From positions 124,001-188,000 of the forward strand of contig PLZG01000098.1 in NCBI GenBank assembly GCA_003152075.1: a stretch of 64,000 nucleotides of DNA, in the 5' to 3' direction. Shown here piece after piece: positions 1 through 9,523 of the stretch. The stretch is from a candidate division FCPU426 bacterium (GTDB lineage: Bacteria; Oederibacteriota; Muellerivitia; Muellerivitales; Muellerivitaceae). A program made the position numbers and the translations under genes. Numbering within the stretch: position 1 is the stretch's first letter; every line of letters starts with the position of its first letter. The notes beneath the pieces are model-generated. The model saw only the letters and a program-made list of their open reading frames with translations, was not told the origin of the DNA and ran no database searches.

Positions 1-947
1 CCGCTCTGGTTTTCGCTGTTGGCCTTCACCAGGAACCCGCCGAAATCGGGAATGATCCGGTATATCTCGTCGGCTTTATCTTTCCACCATTGGATCACTT
101 TGGGATCGAGAGGATCGGAAGTTGGGAGTTTATCAATTTTCTTGGGAGCGGCGAAGTTGGCGGAAAGATAGACCTTGATTCCATGGGGCCGGAAGACCGA
201 AGCGATGGCCGCGATTTTAAGCAGGTATTCCTTGGTCAGGAATAGGGGGTTGGAGTTTACATTATTCAACACGGCCCCGTTGATACCGATGGAAGCGTTA
301 GCCCTGGCGTAATCCTTGAGACGGGGATCCACATGGCCCGGTAGTTCGTTCCACTTCCAGAGGGATTTACCGGCATAGCCTCGCTCAATGGTTCCATCCA
401 GGTTATCCCAATGATCAAGGAGCCTGAGCTTTACCCGGGGCTGGTCAGTGATATGGATGTTCTCCAGGGATTGATGGGTTTGTATGAGCCTTAAAAAATG
501 AAAGCTCCCGTAAAGCGCCCCGATCGGCGAGGCTGATGCAATGACAATTGTTTGGTGCCCCTGAAGGCTCGAGGAGCAAATCAAGTAGCCCTCGGGACCC
601 AAAGCTTCTAATTCCTTGGACCAATCCAGGGAAGCGATGAGGGGGGAAGTAGAGGGGGTTCCCACAACGATCGTTCCGTTCTCTCCCGGAGTTTTCGCCA
701 AGGAAACCTCACGGTCTAAAAGGCCCCCGAGCGCCTTTTTCAACTCCTCCTGGAGAACTTTTTCCGTCTCCGAGGTTCCTTCAACCAATATGGCGGAAAC
801 ATTCTGCCGGTAGGAAGTCAGTAAAACAGGATCATCCACCTTGTCATAGCGAAGCCAAAGGCGGTAGCCGTCCTCGGCCTGGACTGTCGCGCAGGATAGG
901 AGAAATCCTAAAGCCAGGAAGGGCTTAAGGTGTTTTAAAAAAGCCAC
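1..947 (-). CDS. GH67 alpha-glucuronidase, N-terminal part (runs off the window)
   Basis: Reverse-strand reading from a GTG at 947 stays open to base 1 (315 codons). GH67 enzymes remove 4-O-methyl-glucuronic acid from xylo-oligosaccharides. The sequence shows the family hallmark LDHWDNLDGTIERGYAGKSLW-like block (about residues 177-197; key residues HWDN, ERGYAG) and, at the window edge, DFGGFLVKANSEN, matching the conserved GFLVKANSEG region of the family. The N-terminus is a signal peptide with a possible lipobox (LLSC, Cys19), or a type I site after VQA, so the enzyme is exported. It starts 11 bases after the ispH stop, so the two are probably co-transcribed. The catalytic C-terminal half lies outside the window. 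The start is chosen because it gives the signal peptide; no clear ribosome site is seen. Confidence 0.85.
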   Translation of the reverse strand, partial: MAFLKHLKPFLALGFLLSCATVQAEDGYRLWLRYDKVDDPVLLTSYRQNVSAILVEGTSETEKVLQEELKKALGGLLDREVSLAKTPGENGTIVVGTPSTSPLIASLDWSKELEALGPEGYLICSSSLQGHQTIVIASASPIGALYGSFHFLRLIQTHQSLENIHITDQPRVKLRLLDHWDNLDGTIERGYAGKSLWKWNELPGHVDPRLKDYARANASIGINGAVLNNVNSNPLFLTKEYLLKIAAIASVFRPHGIKVYLSANFAAPKKIDKLPTSDPLDPKVIQWWKDKADEIYRIIPDFGGFLVKANSENQS

Positions 948-958
948 GGGGGAAAAGG

Positions 959-1801
959 TCAAGCGGGAATAAGGGAATCGTAGGACCGAATGGCGGAAAT
1001 GCATTCCTCAATCAAGTAGTCGGGGGTGGAAGCGCCGGCGGTAATACCCACCTTATTCTTTCCCTCAAACCATTTGGAATCCAATTCCTGAGCCGTTTCA
1101 ACGTGATAGGTGGCGTTGGGAAGGTTGACTTCGCAAGTTTCGGCCAGTTTATGGGTGTTGGAGGAATTGCGTCCGCCGATGACGATCATGATATCCACTT
1201 GCTTCGAGAGGGCAGCGGCGGCGGATTGGCGGTCCTTGGTGGGTTTGCAAATGGTATTGACCGGAATGACTTCAGAACAACGGGCCTTCAAAAGGGCCAC
1301 GAACTTGTCGAATTTCTCCATCAAAAGAGTGCTTTGGCAGACCACCCCGATTTTAGAGCCCTCCGGAACGTTAACAATATCCTCTTCGTGGTAAATGATG
1401 ATGGGGTTTTTCATCCGGCTGGCGATGCCCTTGACCTCTACATGTTTAGGGTCGCCGACAATGACGATCTGCAGGCCCTGGCTTTCCAGTTTCTTGCCTT
1501 CGTTGTAGATCTTCGTGACGAGTGGGCAGGTGGTATCAATGATTTCAAGGCCCTTATCCTTCATTTGATCCAGAACTTTAATGTCGAGCCCATGGGCGGT
1601 GATGACCACCCGGTTGTCCTCGACCTCTTCCAGCGAATGGACGATTTTCTTGTTCAAGGAAGCCAGACGGGCGACTTCCTGGGGGTTGTGGATCAGGGAA
1701 CCGAAGATGAAGGCACGGTCCATGGTTTCGGCCTTTTGGATGGCCTTCTTCACGCCGAAGCAGAACCCGGCGGCGTTGGCAATTTGGATTTCTCTCGGCA
1801 T
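959..1801 (-). CDS. ispH: 4-hydroxy-3-methylbut-2-enyl diphosphate reductase
   Basis: Last enzyme of the MEP pathway: reduces HMBPP to IPP and DMAPP using a [4Fe-4S] cluster. 280 aa, the usual IspH length. The three cluster cysteines are visible: Cys14 in AGFCFGV, Cys92 in DTTCPLV and Cys185 in NTICKPT. The later block GGRNSSNTHKL is typical. The start at ATG 1801 is preferred because a GAGG lies 5 bases upstream; the in-frame GTG at 1807 overlaps that site. The downstream gene is an exported GH67 enzyme with no pathway link. It supplies the isoprenoid precursors that the hpnCDE genes in this window would consume. Confidence 0.95.
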   Translation of the reverse strand: MPREIQIANAAGFCFGVKKAIQKAETMDRAFIFGSLIHNPQEVARLASLNKKIVHSLEEVEDNRVVITAHGLDIKVLDQMKDKGLEIIDTTCPLVTKIYNEGKKLESQGLQIVIVGDPKHVEVKGIASRMKNPIIIYHEEDIVNVPEGSKIGVVCQSTLLMEKFDKFVALLKARCSEVIPVNTICKPTKDRQSAAAALSKQVDIMIVIGGRNSSNTHKLAETCEVNLPNATYHVETAQELDSKWFEGKNKVGITAGASTPDYLIEECISAIRSYDSLIPA

Positions 1802-1819
1802 AAACACCTCGAAACAAGT

Positions 1820-1931
1820 TAACCACAGAGTACACGAAGGACACAGAGCAAAGCGAACGGCACAATGAGAAAATGATTATATATAATGATCAAAATTTAA
1901 TTAACCCCTCTTGTTTTCAAAGGACCCTTTC
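1820..1931. promoter_or_regulatory. Divergent promoter region between ispH and the addB-like gene, with a short CACAGAG-type repeat
   Basis: The gap between the divergent genes contains a self-complementary AT-rich block, ATTATATATAAT, near 1876-1888 that could serve as a -10 box in either direction. Next to ispH is AACCACAGAGTACACGAAGG followed by ACACAGAG (about 1821-1849), a tandem CACAGAG-like unit of a kind often seen between genes in unrelated bacteria. No strong -35 box is evident; the promoter assignment is inference. Confidence 0.4.
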
Positions 1932-4900
1932 GTGAGTTTTTCCCTCTATTTAGGCCCCTACCAGCCGTTTCTTGAGAACGAGCTGCTGGCTTCCTTCCAA
2001 GAATTCCGCAAACAAGACCCCTTCAACCCCGTGACGGTTCTAGTCCCCAACTTCCTCCTGGTCGGTCACCTGCGCCGGGCTTTGGCGGAAAGGGACGGGA
2101 AACTTTTCAACCTGCAAGTCCATACCCTACGGCACTACCTTGAAAGCTATGTCGAGGAGGTCGTCGTTCGGGAGGGCCTACAGACCTTGCCAGACGTCTT
2201 GGCGCCCTGGATTTTGAAGGAAGTGGCCAGGCCCATCCTTTCCAAAGGCTCCGCCTTTCGCCCCGTCTTGGAAACGCCGGGCTTCTACCCTTCTTTGCGC
2301 TCGACCCTGGGTGAATTGCGGGAGGGCCTCACCACGCCCGAGACGCTGAAGGGCCTTGCTAAGAGCTACCAGAAGGCGGTGAACACCCAAAGGCTGGCAC
2401 AAAAGCTTTCCGAGTTCGCCGAGGTATCGGCGGCCTATGGGGAATGGAAAAAGAAGGGGCGCTGGCTGGACCGGGAGGATTCCTATTTCAAGGCGCTTGA
2501 AGTGCCTCCCTCGCCGGAAGGAAGGGTTTGGATATATGGGTTCTATGATGCTTCCGCCCTCCAAAAGAAGGTCCTAAAACATTTAACCGGCGCGGGTGAG
2601 AGCCGCTGGTTCATTCCTTATGAGGAACACCCCGCTTTTGAATACGCCAAGCCTTTCGTGGAATGGGCCAAGGGTTTGGGAAAAGTTGAAAAAGAAGATA
2701 GCTGGAAGCCCGGCGACAAGGGCCCCCTTCAACGCTTGCAGGGAATTTTGTTCCATAGGGAAACGCCCTGGATGGACCATTTTGGGAAGGTCCCGGAAAT
2801 AAAGCCGGAGCATTACGAAGGGTCGGATTGCAAGATCATCCTCTGCCCCGGCGAACCCCGGGAGGCCCGGGAAGTAGCCCGGGCTCTTTTCGAGGAGGCG
2901 GACCGGAGGGATTCCAACCTGTCTGATTGCGCCGTGGTGCTTCGGGACCCGGCTGGGTACCGCAAGATCCTTCCGCCGGTTTTCGATGCCCAGGGAATCC
3001 CCATTTCCAAAAGCATCCCCGGGCCGCTCCTGGAAACCATGGATGCCAAGGCGCTCCTCTTAATGTTGGATTGTTTCTTGAAGGACTTCCCCAGGGACAC
3101 GGTGATGGACCTTTTGTCCTGCCCCAACCTGGATCCGAAGGGGTTCAACCTGAAAACCGAAGATTGGAACCCATCCTATTGGGATGTCCTGAGCCGGGAA
3201 GCGCGCGTGGTGGAGGGAGAGAAGGAGTGGATCGGCCGTCTCACCTCTTGGCGGACTTTGAAACAAAAGGGAAACCGCGAAGAAGATGAAACAACTTCTT
3301 ACGAAAAAGAACTGAAGTCCTCCATCGCCTTCGAAAAGGCCCTGGCCTGGTTGTTCGAAGCCGGGCGGGAATTTGAGAAAGCCAAGGGCTGGCCGGAGAA
3401 GTCGGCCAAGCTGTTGGCCCGGTTCAAGGGCCTCTGCGTTCCCAGCGAAGCCTTAAGGGAAGTGGCGGGGGTCTTGGAATTCTTCGCCCTTCTCAGCCGG
3501 TCCTTTCGCCTGGACCTTTCACCTGAGGACTTCCGCTCGCTCCTCGCCGCCTTGTTGGAGGAACGGAAGATCAAGTCCAAATCCCTGGAACCCGGCGGCG
3601 TGCAGGTGGTGGACCTGATGCAGGCACGGGGGGTTCCCTTTGACGTGCTGGCCCTGCCGGGGTTGGTGGAAAAATCCGTACCCCGCGTGGTTCGGCAGGA
3701 CCCTCTTTTGCTGGATGACGAAAGGGTCCTTTTAAACGCCAAGGCCGAAGGCGCCGAAATCGCCCTGAAACAATCGGGTATGCTGGAAGAAAGGCTGTTG
3801 TTCACCCTGGCCGTGCGTAGCGCAAAAAAAGCAATCCTCCTCACCGCGCCGCACCTGAACCCTTCTACCGGTTCTCCCCGGACCCCTTCCATCTATTTGT
3901 TCGAATCCGCCGAGGCGGTTTTGGGCAAGCGCATCTCCCGGCTGGGAGACGCACCCGGGCTGGTGAAAGCCGTCCTAGTGAACGATTGGATTCAACCGGA
4001 CTTCGCCCGTTGCGCGGACCCCTTGGAAACCCTTCTGACCGCCGTGGAGCTGGGCCGCCGAGGCGACATCGCAGCTGCCTTGGCCGTGGCGCGGCAAAAG
4101 CCTTTTTATTTCGAGGGTTGCGACCTCCTCAAGTTCCGCCAGGCCGCCCGCGTTTTCACCGCCTATGACGGCATGCTGCAGGGCGGGGAGGCCCGCCAGC
4201 GGCTCCAGCAGGGCCATTTCCTCAAGGACAAGCGTCTTTCCGCCTCGCGGCTGGAAACCTTCGCGGCCTGTCCCTTGAGGTACTTCTACAAGTACGTCCT
4301 AGGGCTCACCGTCACGCCCGAGCCGGAAAAAGTGCTGGAACTGCAGGCTTCCGACCGGGGCAACCTGATGCACGACATCCTGGAACAAACCCTCAAACAG
4401 GGCCTGAAGGACGGTTGGCTTAAGGCCCGCGACCGAAAGACAGCCCAAAAGGCGCTGGGTGAGGAAATGGAAAAAGCTTTCTGGCGTTTTGAGAGAGAAG
4501 GCGTCCCCGGCGCGCCGGCCTTGTGGGCCTGGGAAAAGGACCAGATGGCCCGGGACCTTGCGAGTGTCGTTGAGGAGGTTCTACGGGACGAACAATGGAC
4601 ACCATTGGACTTCGAGGTGTCCTTTGGGGATGAGAAGGGAAAGAACGATGTGGCTTTCGACGCTTTCCGCTTACAAGGCCGCATGGACCGGGTGGATGTT
4701 TCCAAGGATGGGAGCCGCCTTCGGGTGGTGGATTACAAAAGCGGCAGTTCCATCGGTGTCGCCAAGAACAGCGTTAAGGCTGGCACCAAACTGCAATTAC
4801 CCTTTTACCTTTGGGCCCTCCAGAGCCTTTTTCCGGAAAAGGAAGCCAAAGAAGCTCTTTACGACTACATCACTCGCCGGGGAGGATACCGGCAGGTTTC

Positions 4901-5120
4901 TTTCACGCCTGAGACCCCGGACCAAATTAGAAACATTCTCTCCCAAGTGCTTTCCACCGTGGATCGAAGCGTGGAGGAGGGGAGTTTTCCTGCCGTGGGA
5001 TTGGACTGTGAATTTTGTGATTACAAGAAGCTTTGCGGCACGGGCATGAAGGCCCGGGGTGAGCGTAAACGGGAAGATGAAAACGCCAGGAAATATTTCA
5101 AGCTTGAAGAATTGCCATAA
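1932..5120 (+). CDS. AddB-like PD-(D/E)XK nuclease/helicase-related subunit
   Basis: 1062 aa, close to AddB/RexB length (about 1150). Partner of the AddA-like protein at 6304; together they would process double-strand ends for recombination. The C-terminal third holds the RecB-type nuclease: RMDRVDV (the G-x-x-D region), VVDYKSG (about residue 934) and QLPFYLWAL. Cys780 in FAACPLRYF plus three cysteines in DCEFCDYKKLC (about 1026-1036) match the [4Fe-4S] staple of AddB nucleases. I see no Walker A motif at the N-terminus, so it should not hydrolyse ATP. A TTG at 1911 lengthens the frame, but GTG 1932 has AAGGA 7 bases upstream and is preferred. It overlaps no neighbour and is followed by an unrelated AT-rich gene before addA. 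Confidence 0.85.
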   Translation: MSFSLYLGPYQPFLENELLASFQEFRKQDPFNPVTVLVPNFLLVGHLRRALAERDGKLFNLQVHTLRHYLESYVEEVVVREGLQTLPDVLAPWILKEVARPILSKGSAFRPVLETPGFYPSLRSTLGELREGLTTPETLKGLAKSYQKAVNTQRLAQKLSEFAEVSAAYGEWKKKGRWLDREDSYFKALEVPPSPEGRVWIYGFYDASALQKKVLKHLTGAGESRWFIPYEEHPAFEYAKPFVEWAKGLGKVEKEDSWKPGDKGPLQRLQGILFHRETPWMDHFGKVPEIKPEHYEGSDCKIILCPGEPREAREVARALFEEADRRDSNLSDCAVVLRDPAGYRKILPPVFDAQGIPISKSIPGPLLETMDAKALLLMLDCFLKDFPRDTVMDLLSCPNLDPKGFNLKTEDWNPSYWDVLSREARVVEGEKEWIGRLTSWRTLKQKGNREEDETTSYEKELKSSIAFEKALAWLFEAGREFEKAKGWPEKSAKLLARFKGLCVPSEALREVAGVLEFFALLSRSFRLDLSPEDFRSLLAALLEERKIKSKSLEPGGVQVVDLMQARGVPFDVLALPGLVEKSVPRVVRQDPLLLDDERVLLNAKAEGAEIALKQSGMLEERLLFTLAVRSAKKAILLTAPHLNPSTGSPRTPSIYLFESAEAVLGKRISRLGDAPGLVKAVLVNDWIQPDFARCADPLETLLTAVELGRRGDIAAALAVARQKPFYFEGCDLLKFRQAARVFTAYDGMLQGGEARQRLQQGHFLKDKRLSASRLETFAACPLRYFYKYVLGLTVTPEPEKVLELQASDRGNLMHDILEQTLKQGLKDGWLKARDRKTAQKALGEEMEKAFWRFEREGVPGAPALWAWEKDQMARDLASVVEEVLRDEQWTPLDFEVSFGDEKGKNDVAFDAFRLQGRMDRVDVSKDGSRLRVVDYKSGSSIGVAKNSVKAGTKLQLPFYLWALQSLFPEKEAKEALYDYITRRGGYRQVSFTPETPDQIRNILSQVLSTVDRSVEEGSFPAVGLDCEFCDYKKLCGTGMKARGERKREDENARKYFKLEELP

Positions 5121-5163
5121 ACATAAGAAAAAGAAGTTAACTTATTTAGGAGGTAAGAGCTCT

Positions 5164-6228
5164 ATGAAAAGAACTTTTGTATTAATCATTCTTTCGTTAT
5201 TTCTACCTGTATCGGTTTATGCCCAGGTGGATGAAAAAACGTTTCTGAGCGAAGCAATGACTTGGGTCGATACAAATCTTCAATGCGAACAATATTTTGA
5301 AAAATATCCCGGAACTGTAATTGATAAAATTACCCGATATAAGACTCCAACGGTAAAGAGCACTCCGGTTGTCCCGCCTTTAGGAAAATGTCAAATTGCC
5401 CAAAAACTCTTTTGTCATCTCAAGTCGGAAGATAAAGAAGAACTTATTCTTCGTGTGAGTGGTTCTGGAACGGGAGGAATGGAACTCAATTGGCAAGACA
5501 ATAAGTTCATTTTTTTTAGTCTTTCGAACACTGTTTTAATCGGGAGTGTTTTTTATGAAATGTCCGACCCTCATCTGGAAGCCGCAACTGCATCGGTAAT
5601 TAAGTTTGAAAAAGGACCGGACTTAATACGTATCGATGATGGTGGTGAATATTGTGGAGAAAGCGAATCCCATTTATTTGAATTGATCGATGGGAAAATG
5701 AAAAAACAATTGGATTTTAAATATGTAGGGTCATGTCATCAAAGTTGCGAAGGTTTAGAAAGTATTTTAATTCCCTTAAAAAACCGCTCTCTTCGATTGC
5801 TTAAGTTAAAACGAACAGTCAATCCACGGGAGGGTTCAATGGGAGATTGCGATGTGAGTTATTCCGAAATAATTTATGAATATGATCCTTCTTCTGCAAT
5901 TTATGTGACGAAAGAAGAGAAAGAACTTTCATTGGGAAATGGGATTCTGGATTGGCGGGAGAATCATCCGGGCTCGACCCATTATCGATACAGCAAAATC
6001 AATCACAAGATGTATGTGCCTGAGTATAGACAAATCGAAAATGACAAGCAGTCATTGGAAGATTTAATTGTTAATTTAAAAAATGAAAACCAATCAAGAA
6101 AGAATCTTGCCTACACTCTTTTGGTTGAAATAGCAGGAAAGGATTTTGGAGAGAATTATCTTTCTTGGGAAAAATGGAAAAACGAATTGAAAGTTGAAAC
6201 CAAACAAGATGATTTGGATCAAAACTAA
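5164..6228 (+). CDS. Secreted protein of unknown function, AT-rich
   Basis: 354 aa, not recognised. The start is ATG 5164, with AGGAGG about 8 bases upstream; an in-frame extension to 5059 overlaps the addB-like gene and is rejected. Residues 1-20 form a clear signal peptide ending VYAQ, so the mature protein is exported. The mature part has at least seven cysteines (for example LQCEQ, GKCQIA, EYCGESE, GSCHQSCEG, GDCDVS), suggesting disulfides outside the cytoplasm, and is otherwise a mix of charged and beta-prone stretches. Base composition is visibly poorer in GC and codon use differs from the flanking helicase-nuclease genes, which normally sit side by side. This suggests insertion of foreign DNA between them. 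Confidence 0.75.
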   Translation: MKRTFVLIILSLFLPVSVYAQVDEKTFLSEAMTWVDTNLQCEQYFEKYPGTVIDKITRYKTPTVKSTPVVPPLGKCQIAQKLFCHLKSEDKEELILRVSGSGTGGMELNWQDNKFIFFSLSNTVLIGSVFYEMSDPHLEAATASVIKFEKGPDLIRIDDGGEYCGESESHLFELIDGKMKKQLDFKYVGSCHQSCEGLESILIPLKNRSLRLLKLKRTVNPREGSMGDCDVSYSEIIYEYDPSSAIYVTKEEKELSLGNGILDWRENHPGSTHYRYSKINHKMYVPEYRQIENDKQSLEDLIVNLKNENQSRKNLAYTLLVEIAGKDFGENYLSWEKWKNELKVETKQDDLDQN

Positions 6229-6303
6229 TTGTGCTTTTATTTAAATACTACTTGCCCGGATTGAAAATCAGTTTGTGATGACAAATAAAAATTGGAGATT
6301 TTA

Positions 6304-9300
6304 ATGATTTCCGACGAAGAGGTACGTCAGCGAATACGGAAGGAACTAGACCTTTCCTTCGCAGTGGACGCGGGAGCGGGGACGGGCAAGACCACGCTCC
6401 TCATCGACCGGCTGGCGGGCGTGCTGTTGGAAAAACGCATCCCGCTCTCCCGGGTTGCCGCCATCACCTTCACCGACAAGGCGGCGGGGGAACTCATCGA
6501 GAGGCTTCGCATCAAGCTGGAGAAGGCTTTCGACGATCCGGCCATTGACCCCCAACTGATCCGGCGGGCCTTGCAGGACCTGGAACAAGCCTCCGTGTCC
6601 ACCATCCACTCCTTTTGCTCCTCCATTTTGCGGGAATACCCGGTCGAAGCCGGGGTGGATCCTCGTTTCGCGGTCTTGGATCAGGTGCAGGCGGACACCC
6701 TGGAAATACAGGCCTGGGAAGGGTGGTTGAAGAAGTCGCTGGAGAAGGAAGTGGAGGCCCTTTCCCGGTTCTTGAAGCTCGGCGGGACCTTCAGCCAGGT
6801 GGAAAGCCTGAAAGACAACCTGATCAAAAACCGGTCTCTTTTAACCAGGCCCGCGTTGCCGGACCTGCCCGATCCCAAGCCAGTACTTCGGGAAGTCAGC
6901 GTTTTTCACCATAAAATCCCGGCCTTTCTTAAGCAATGCAAAGACCAAGACGACCCCATGTTCCAGAACTTGTCGGCTTTCCTAATACAGTGGGAACCCT
7001 TCAGGGGTTCCGCCGATCCTGTGGAAATCGCCCGGCTGGAATTGCCTTCTTCCAAGGCGGGTGCGGACACCCGATGGGAAAAAGGCGTCATCAAACCCCT
7101 CAAGGCCGAAGTCAAACAATTGGAGGAAAGTCACGGCGAGTTCGCCGCCAAGGTGAAGAACGCCTGCCTTCTTTCCCTGGTCCACTGGCTTTGGGATTAC
7201 CTGGGGGAATACCAAACCGCCAAGACCCGCCAGGGTTTCCTGGATTTCGACGACCTGCTTTCCAAGACCCGCGACCTCGTGAAGCACCTACCGCCGGTGC
7301 GGGATGAATTGAAAAAACGCTACGACCGGGTTTTCGTGGATGAGTTCCAAGACACGGACCCCTTGCAAGTGGAAATCGCCTTTTTTCTATCAGAAAAGAA
7401 GAGCGCCAAGGCTACCCAATGGCAGGACGTGAAATTGGAATCCGGAAAATTATTTATTGTGGGCGATCCCCAACAAAGCATCTACCGCTTCCGGCGGGCG
7501 GACGTGGAGATTTATCAGGAAGCCAAGCAAAAGCTTGAGATTTCGGGTGGCCGCGTGGAAAAACTGACTGAAAACTTCCGCACCCTTTCTCCCATCGTGG
7601 AATGGGTGAACGGGGGATTCCAGAAATTTTTTGAGGGCGGCTTATTTCCCTACGTGGCCCAACAGGCCCACCGGCCGGCCGCAGAAGGGAGAATCACCCC
7701 CCTGATGGCTTTGGAAATGGCAGAATTGCCGGAAGACTCAAAAGCCGACGATTTTCGGAAATTGGAAGCCGAGACGGTGGCTTCTTTCATCGCCCAACTA
7801 CTCTCAGAGAAACCGATTATCCAGGACCCCAAGACGAAGGTGGAAAGGCAGATTCGGGCAGGCGATATCGCCATCCTTTTTCGGGACCTCTCCAACACCG
7901 AGGAAGTTTACGAGGAAGCCCTGCGGAGCCGGGGTGTGCCCTTTTCAGTAGTGGGTGGGAAGAAATTCTACAATCGGCCCGAGATCGTGGCCCTAGAGAC
8001 CCTCTTGTCCGCCCTGGAATCCCCCGCCGACGAAGCGGGGCTGGTGGCCCTGCTCCGCACCGCCATCTTTGGGTTCAGTGACGAGGAACTGTTTCTTTAC
8101 CGCGAGAAGGGAGGGAACTTCCAATTCCTGCAATCCGCCGAGGGAAAGATGGGCGAGGCTTTCTTGAAGCTACGGAAATGGCGGGAGGCGATCCGTGAAA
8201 AATCCTCGGCGGAGGCCCTACTTTATCTTTACCAGGCGACCAATCTCTTGGCGGTGGTGGCTTCCCAAACCCACGGCACCCAGCGGGTGGCCAACCTGCT
8301 GAAGGTGGTGGACCAGTGCCGCGACCTGGAGACCTCCCAAAACTTCACCTACCGGGCTTTCGTGAAATGGCTCTCCCGCCAAAGGGAGGAGGATTCCATG
8401 GAAGGCGAGGCCCCGGGGCCGGAGGAAACGGGAAACCAGGTGACCCTCATGACCCTGCATAAGGCCAAGGGATTGGAGTTCCCGGTGGTGATCCTCTCCT
8501 CGGCGGGCAAGAACGCGGAAAAACCCAAGCCCTCCAGCTTCATCGTAAACCGGGCCAAAGGCTCGGCGGCTTTCAAGGTAGGGGACGCCAAGAATGAGTA
8601 TTGGACCGCCGCTTTTCCCAAGGCCCAAGAGGAGGAAAAGAAACGCGAGACCGCCGAAACCCTGCGCCTGCTTTACGTGGGCTGCACCCGAGCCCAAGAA
8701 AGCTTGGTCATCCCCCGCTTTTCCCAAGAGAAGGCGCCGGGCTTTTTAAGGCCTCTTTGGGAACGGCTGGATTTCCCAACGGTGAAGGCCGTGAAAATCA
8801 CCGTAGAGAAAGGCGGGGCGGAAGTCTCGCCGCTGGTCTTGGACCTAGATAAAAACCAGGCCAATGGAGAGGGGGTCGAAAAAAAAGCAAATGAATTAAC
8901 TAGCCTTCAAGAAGAAAAGATCAGCCGTATCAAAGCCAGAACCCAGGCACCGGCCTTGAAGTCCGTGACTTCGATGGTCCATTCCGACGACGACAAGTCC
9001 GTGCGGGAAGGGTGGAATCTTTCGGGCGGGCCGGAAGAAGAAACACTTTCATCGTCCCAAGAGGAAGCGAAGGCCTTTGGTGTGCTCGTCCACAAGCTTT
9101 TGGAAAAGGGATGGGATTGGGACGCGGCGCTTTTGGAAAAGGGTGCCCTTGCTTGGGCCACGGATTTAGTCCTTTCCGAAGAAAAGGCAAAAGAAGCTGC
9201 TCAAATGGCAGCCCAGGCCTTGGGCCAAGAAATCCTTCAACGCGCCAAAAAGTCCCCTCATGTTTTCCGGGAATTGCCCCTGGCCGGTAAGACTTCCTCC

Positions 9301-9519
9301 GGGGACTTTCTGAACGCCATTGTGGACCTGGCTTTCCTGGAAGGGGACGAATGGGTGGTGGTGGATTACAAGACCGACCGAGACATGGAAAAGGGGATGG
9401 AGAAGTATCAACAGCAACTGGGCTATTACAGCGACCTTTTAGGCCGGTTCAGCGGACGTAAGGTCAAAGAAACCTATCTTTATTTCCTGCGAAAAGAAAA
9501 AACGGTAAGAGTAAAATGA
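6304..9519 (+). CDS. addA: AddA-like UvrD-family helicase with C-terminal RecB nuclease domain
   Basis: 1071 aa. SF1A helicase motifs appear in order: GAGTGKTT (motif I, about 23-30), ITFTDKAAGEL (Ia), VFVDEFQDTDP (II, about 343), IVGDPQQSIYRFR (III, about 388), LTENFRT (IV), VTLMTLHKAKGLEFPVV (V) and LRLLYVGCTRA (VI). The C-terminus carries a nuclease: GVLVHKLLE, NAIVDLAF, VVVDYKTD (about 1020) and QQQLGYYS. This is the AddA architecture, so with the AddB-like partner both subunits carry a nuclease. The start ATG 6304 has GGAG 6 bases upstream; TTG 6292 is an alternative. The stop is 4 bases before the cation efflux gene, suggesting one transcript. Confidence 0.92.
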   Translation: MISDEEVRQRIRKELDLSFAVDAGAGTGKTTLLIDRLAGVLLEKRIPLSRVAAITFTDKAAGELIERLRIKLEKAFDDPAIDPQLIRRALQDLEQASVSTIHSFCSSILREYPVEAGVDPRFAVLDQVQADTLEIQAWEGWLKKSLEKEVEALSRFLKLGGTFSQVESLKDNLIKNRSLLTRPALPDLPDPKPVLREVSVFHHKIPAFLKQCKDQDDPMFQNLSAFLIQWEPFRGSADPVEIARLELPSSKAGADTRWEKGVIKPLKAEVKQLEESHGEFAAKVKNACLLSLVHWLWDYLGEYQTAKTRQGFLDFDDLLSKTRDLVKHLPPVRDELKKRYDRVFVDEFQDTDPLQVEIAFFLSEKKSAKATQWQDVKLESGKLFIVGDPQQSIYRFRRADVEIYQEAKQKLEISGGRVEKLTENFRTLSPIVEWVNGGFQKFFEGGLFPYVAQQAHRPAAEGRITPLMALEMAELPEDSKADDFRKLEAETVASFIAQLLSEKPIIQDPKTKVERQIRAGDIAILFRDLSNTEEVYEEALRSRGVPFSVVGGKKFYNRPEIVALETLLSALESPADEAGLVALLRTAIFGFSDEELFLYREKGGNFQFLQSAEGKMGEAFLKLRKWREAIREKSSAEALLYLYQATNLLAVVASQTHGTQRVANLLKVVDQCRDLETSQNFTYRAFVKWLSRQREEDSMEGEAPGPEETGNQVTLMTLHKAKGLEFPVVILSSAGKNAEKPKPSSFIVNRAKGSAAFKVGDAKNEYWTAAFPKAQEEEKKRETAETLRLLYVGCTRAQESLVIPRFSQEKAPGFLRPLWERLDFPTVKAVKITVEKGGAEVSPLVLDLDKNQANGEGVEKKANELTSLQEEKISRIKARTQAPALKSVTSMVHSDDDKSVREGWNLSGGPEEETLSSSQEEAKAFGVLVHKLLEKGWDWDAALLEKGALAWATDLVLSEEKAKEAAQMAAQALGQEILQRAKKSPHVFRELPLAGKTSSGDFLNAIVDLAFLEGDEWVVVDYKTDRDMEKGMEKYQQQLGYYSDLLGRFSGRKVKETYLYFLRKEKTVRVK

Positions 9520-9523
9520 AAAT

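Noticed and set aside
1103-1822. 239 aa open frame on the plus strand opposite ispH
   Set aside because: It is the antisense shadow of ispH, whose cysteine motifs and ribosome site are clear.
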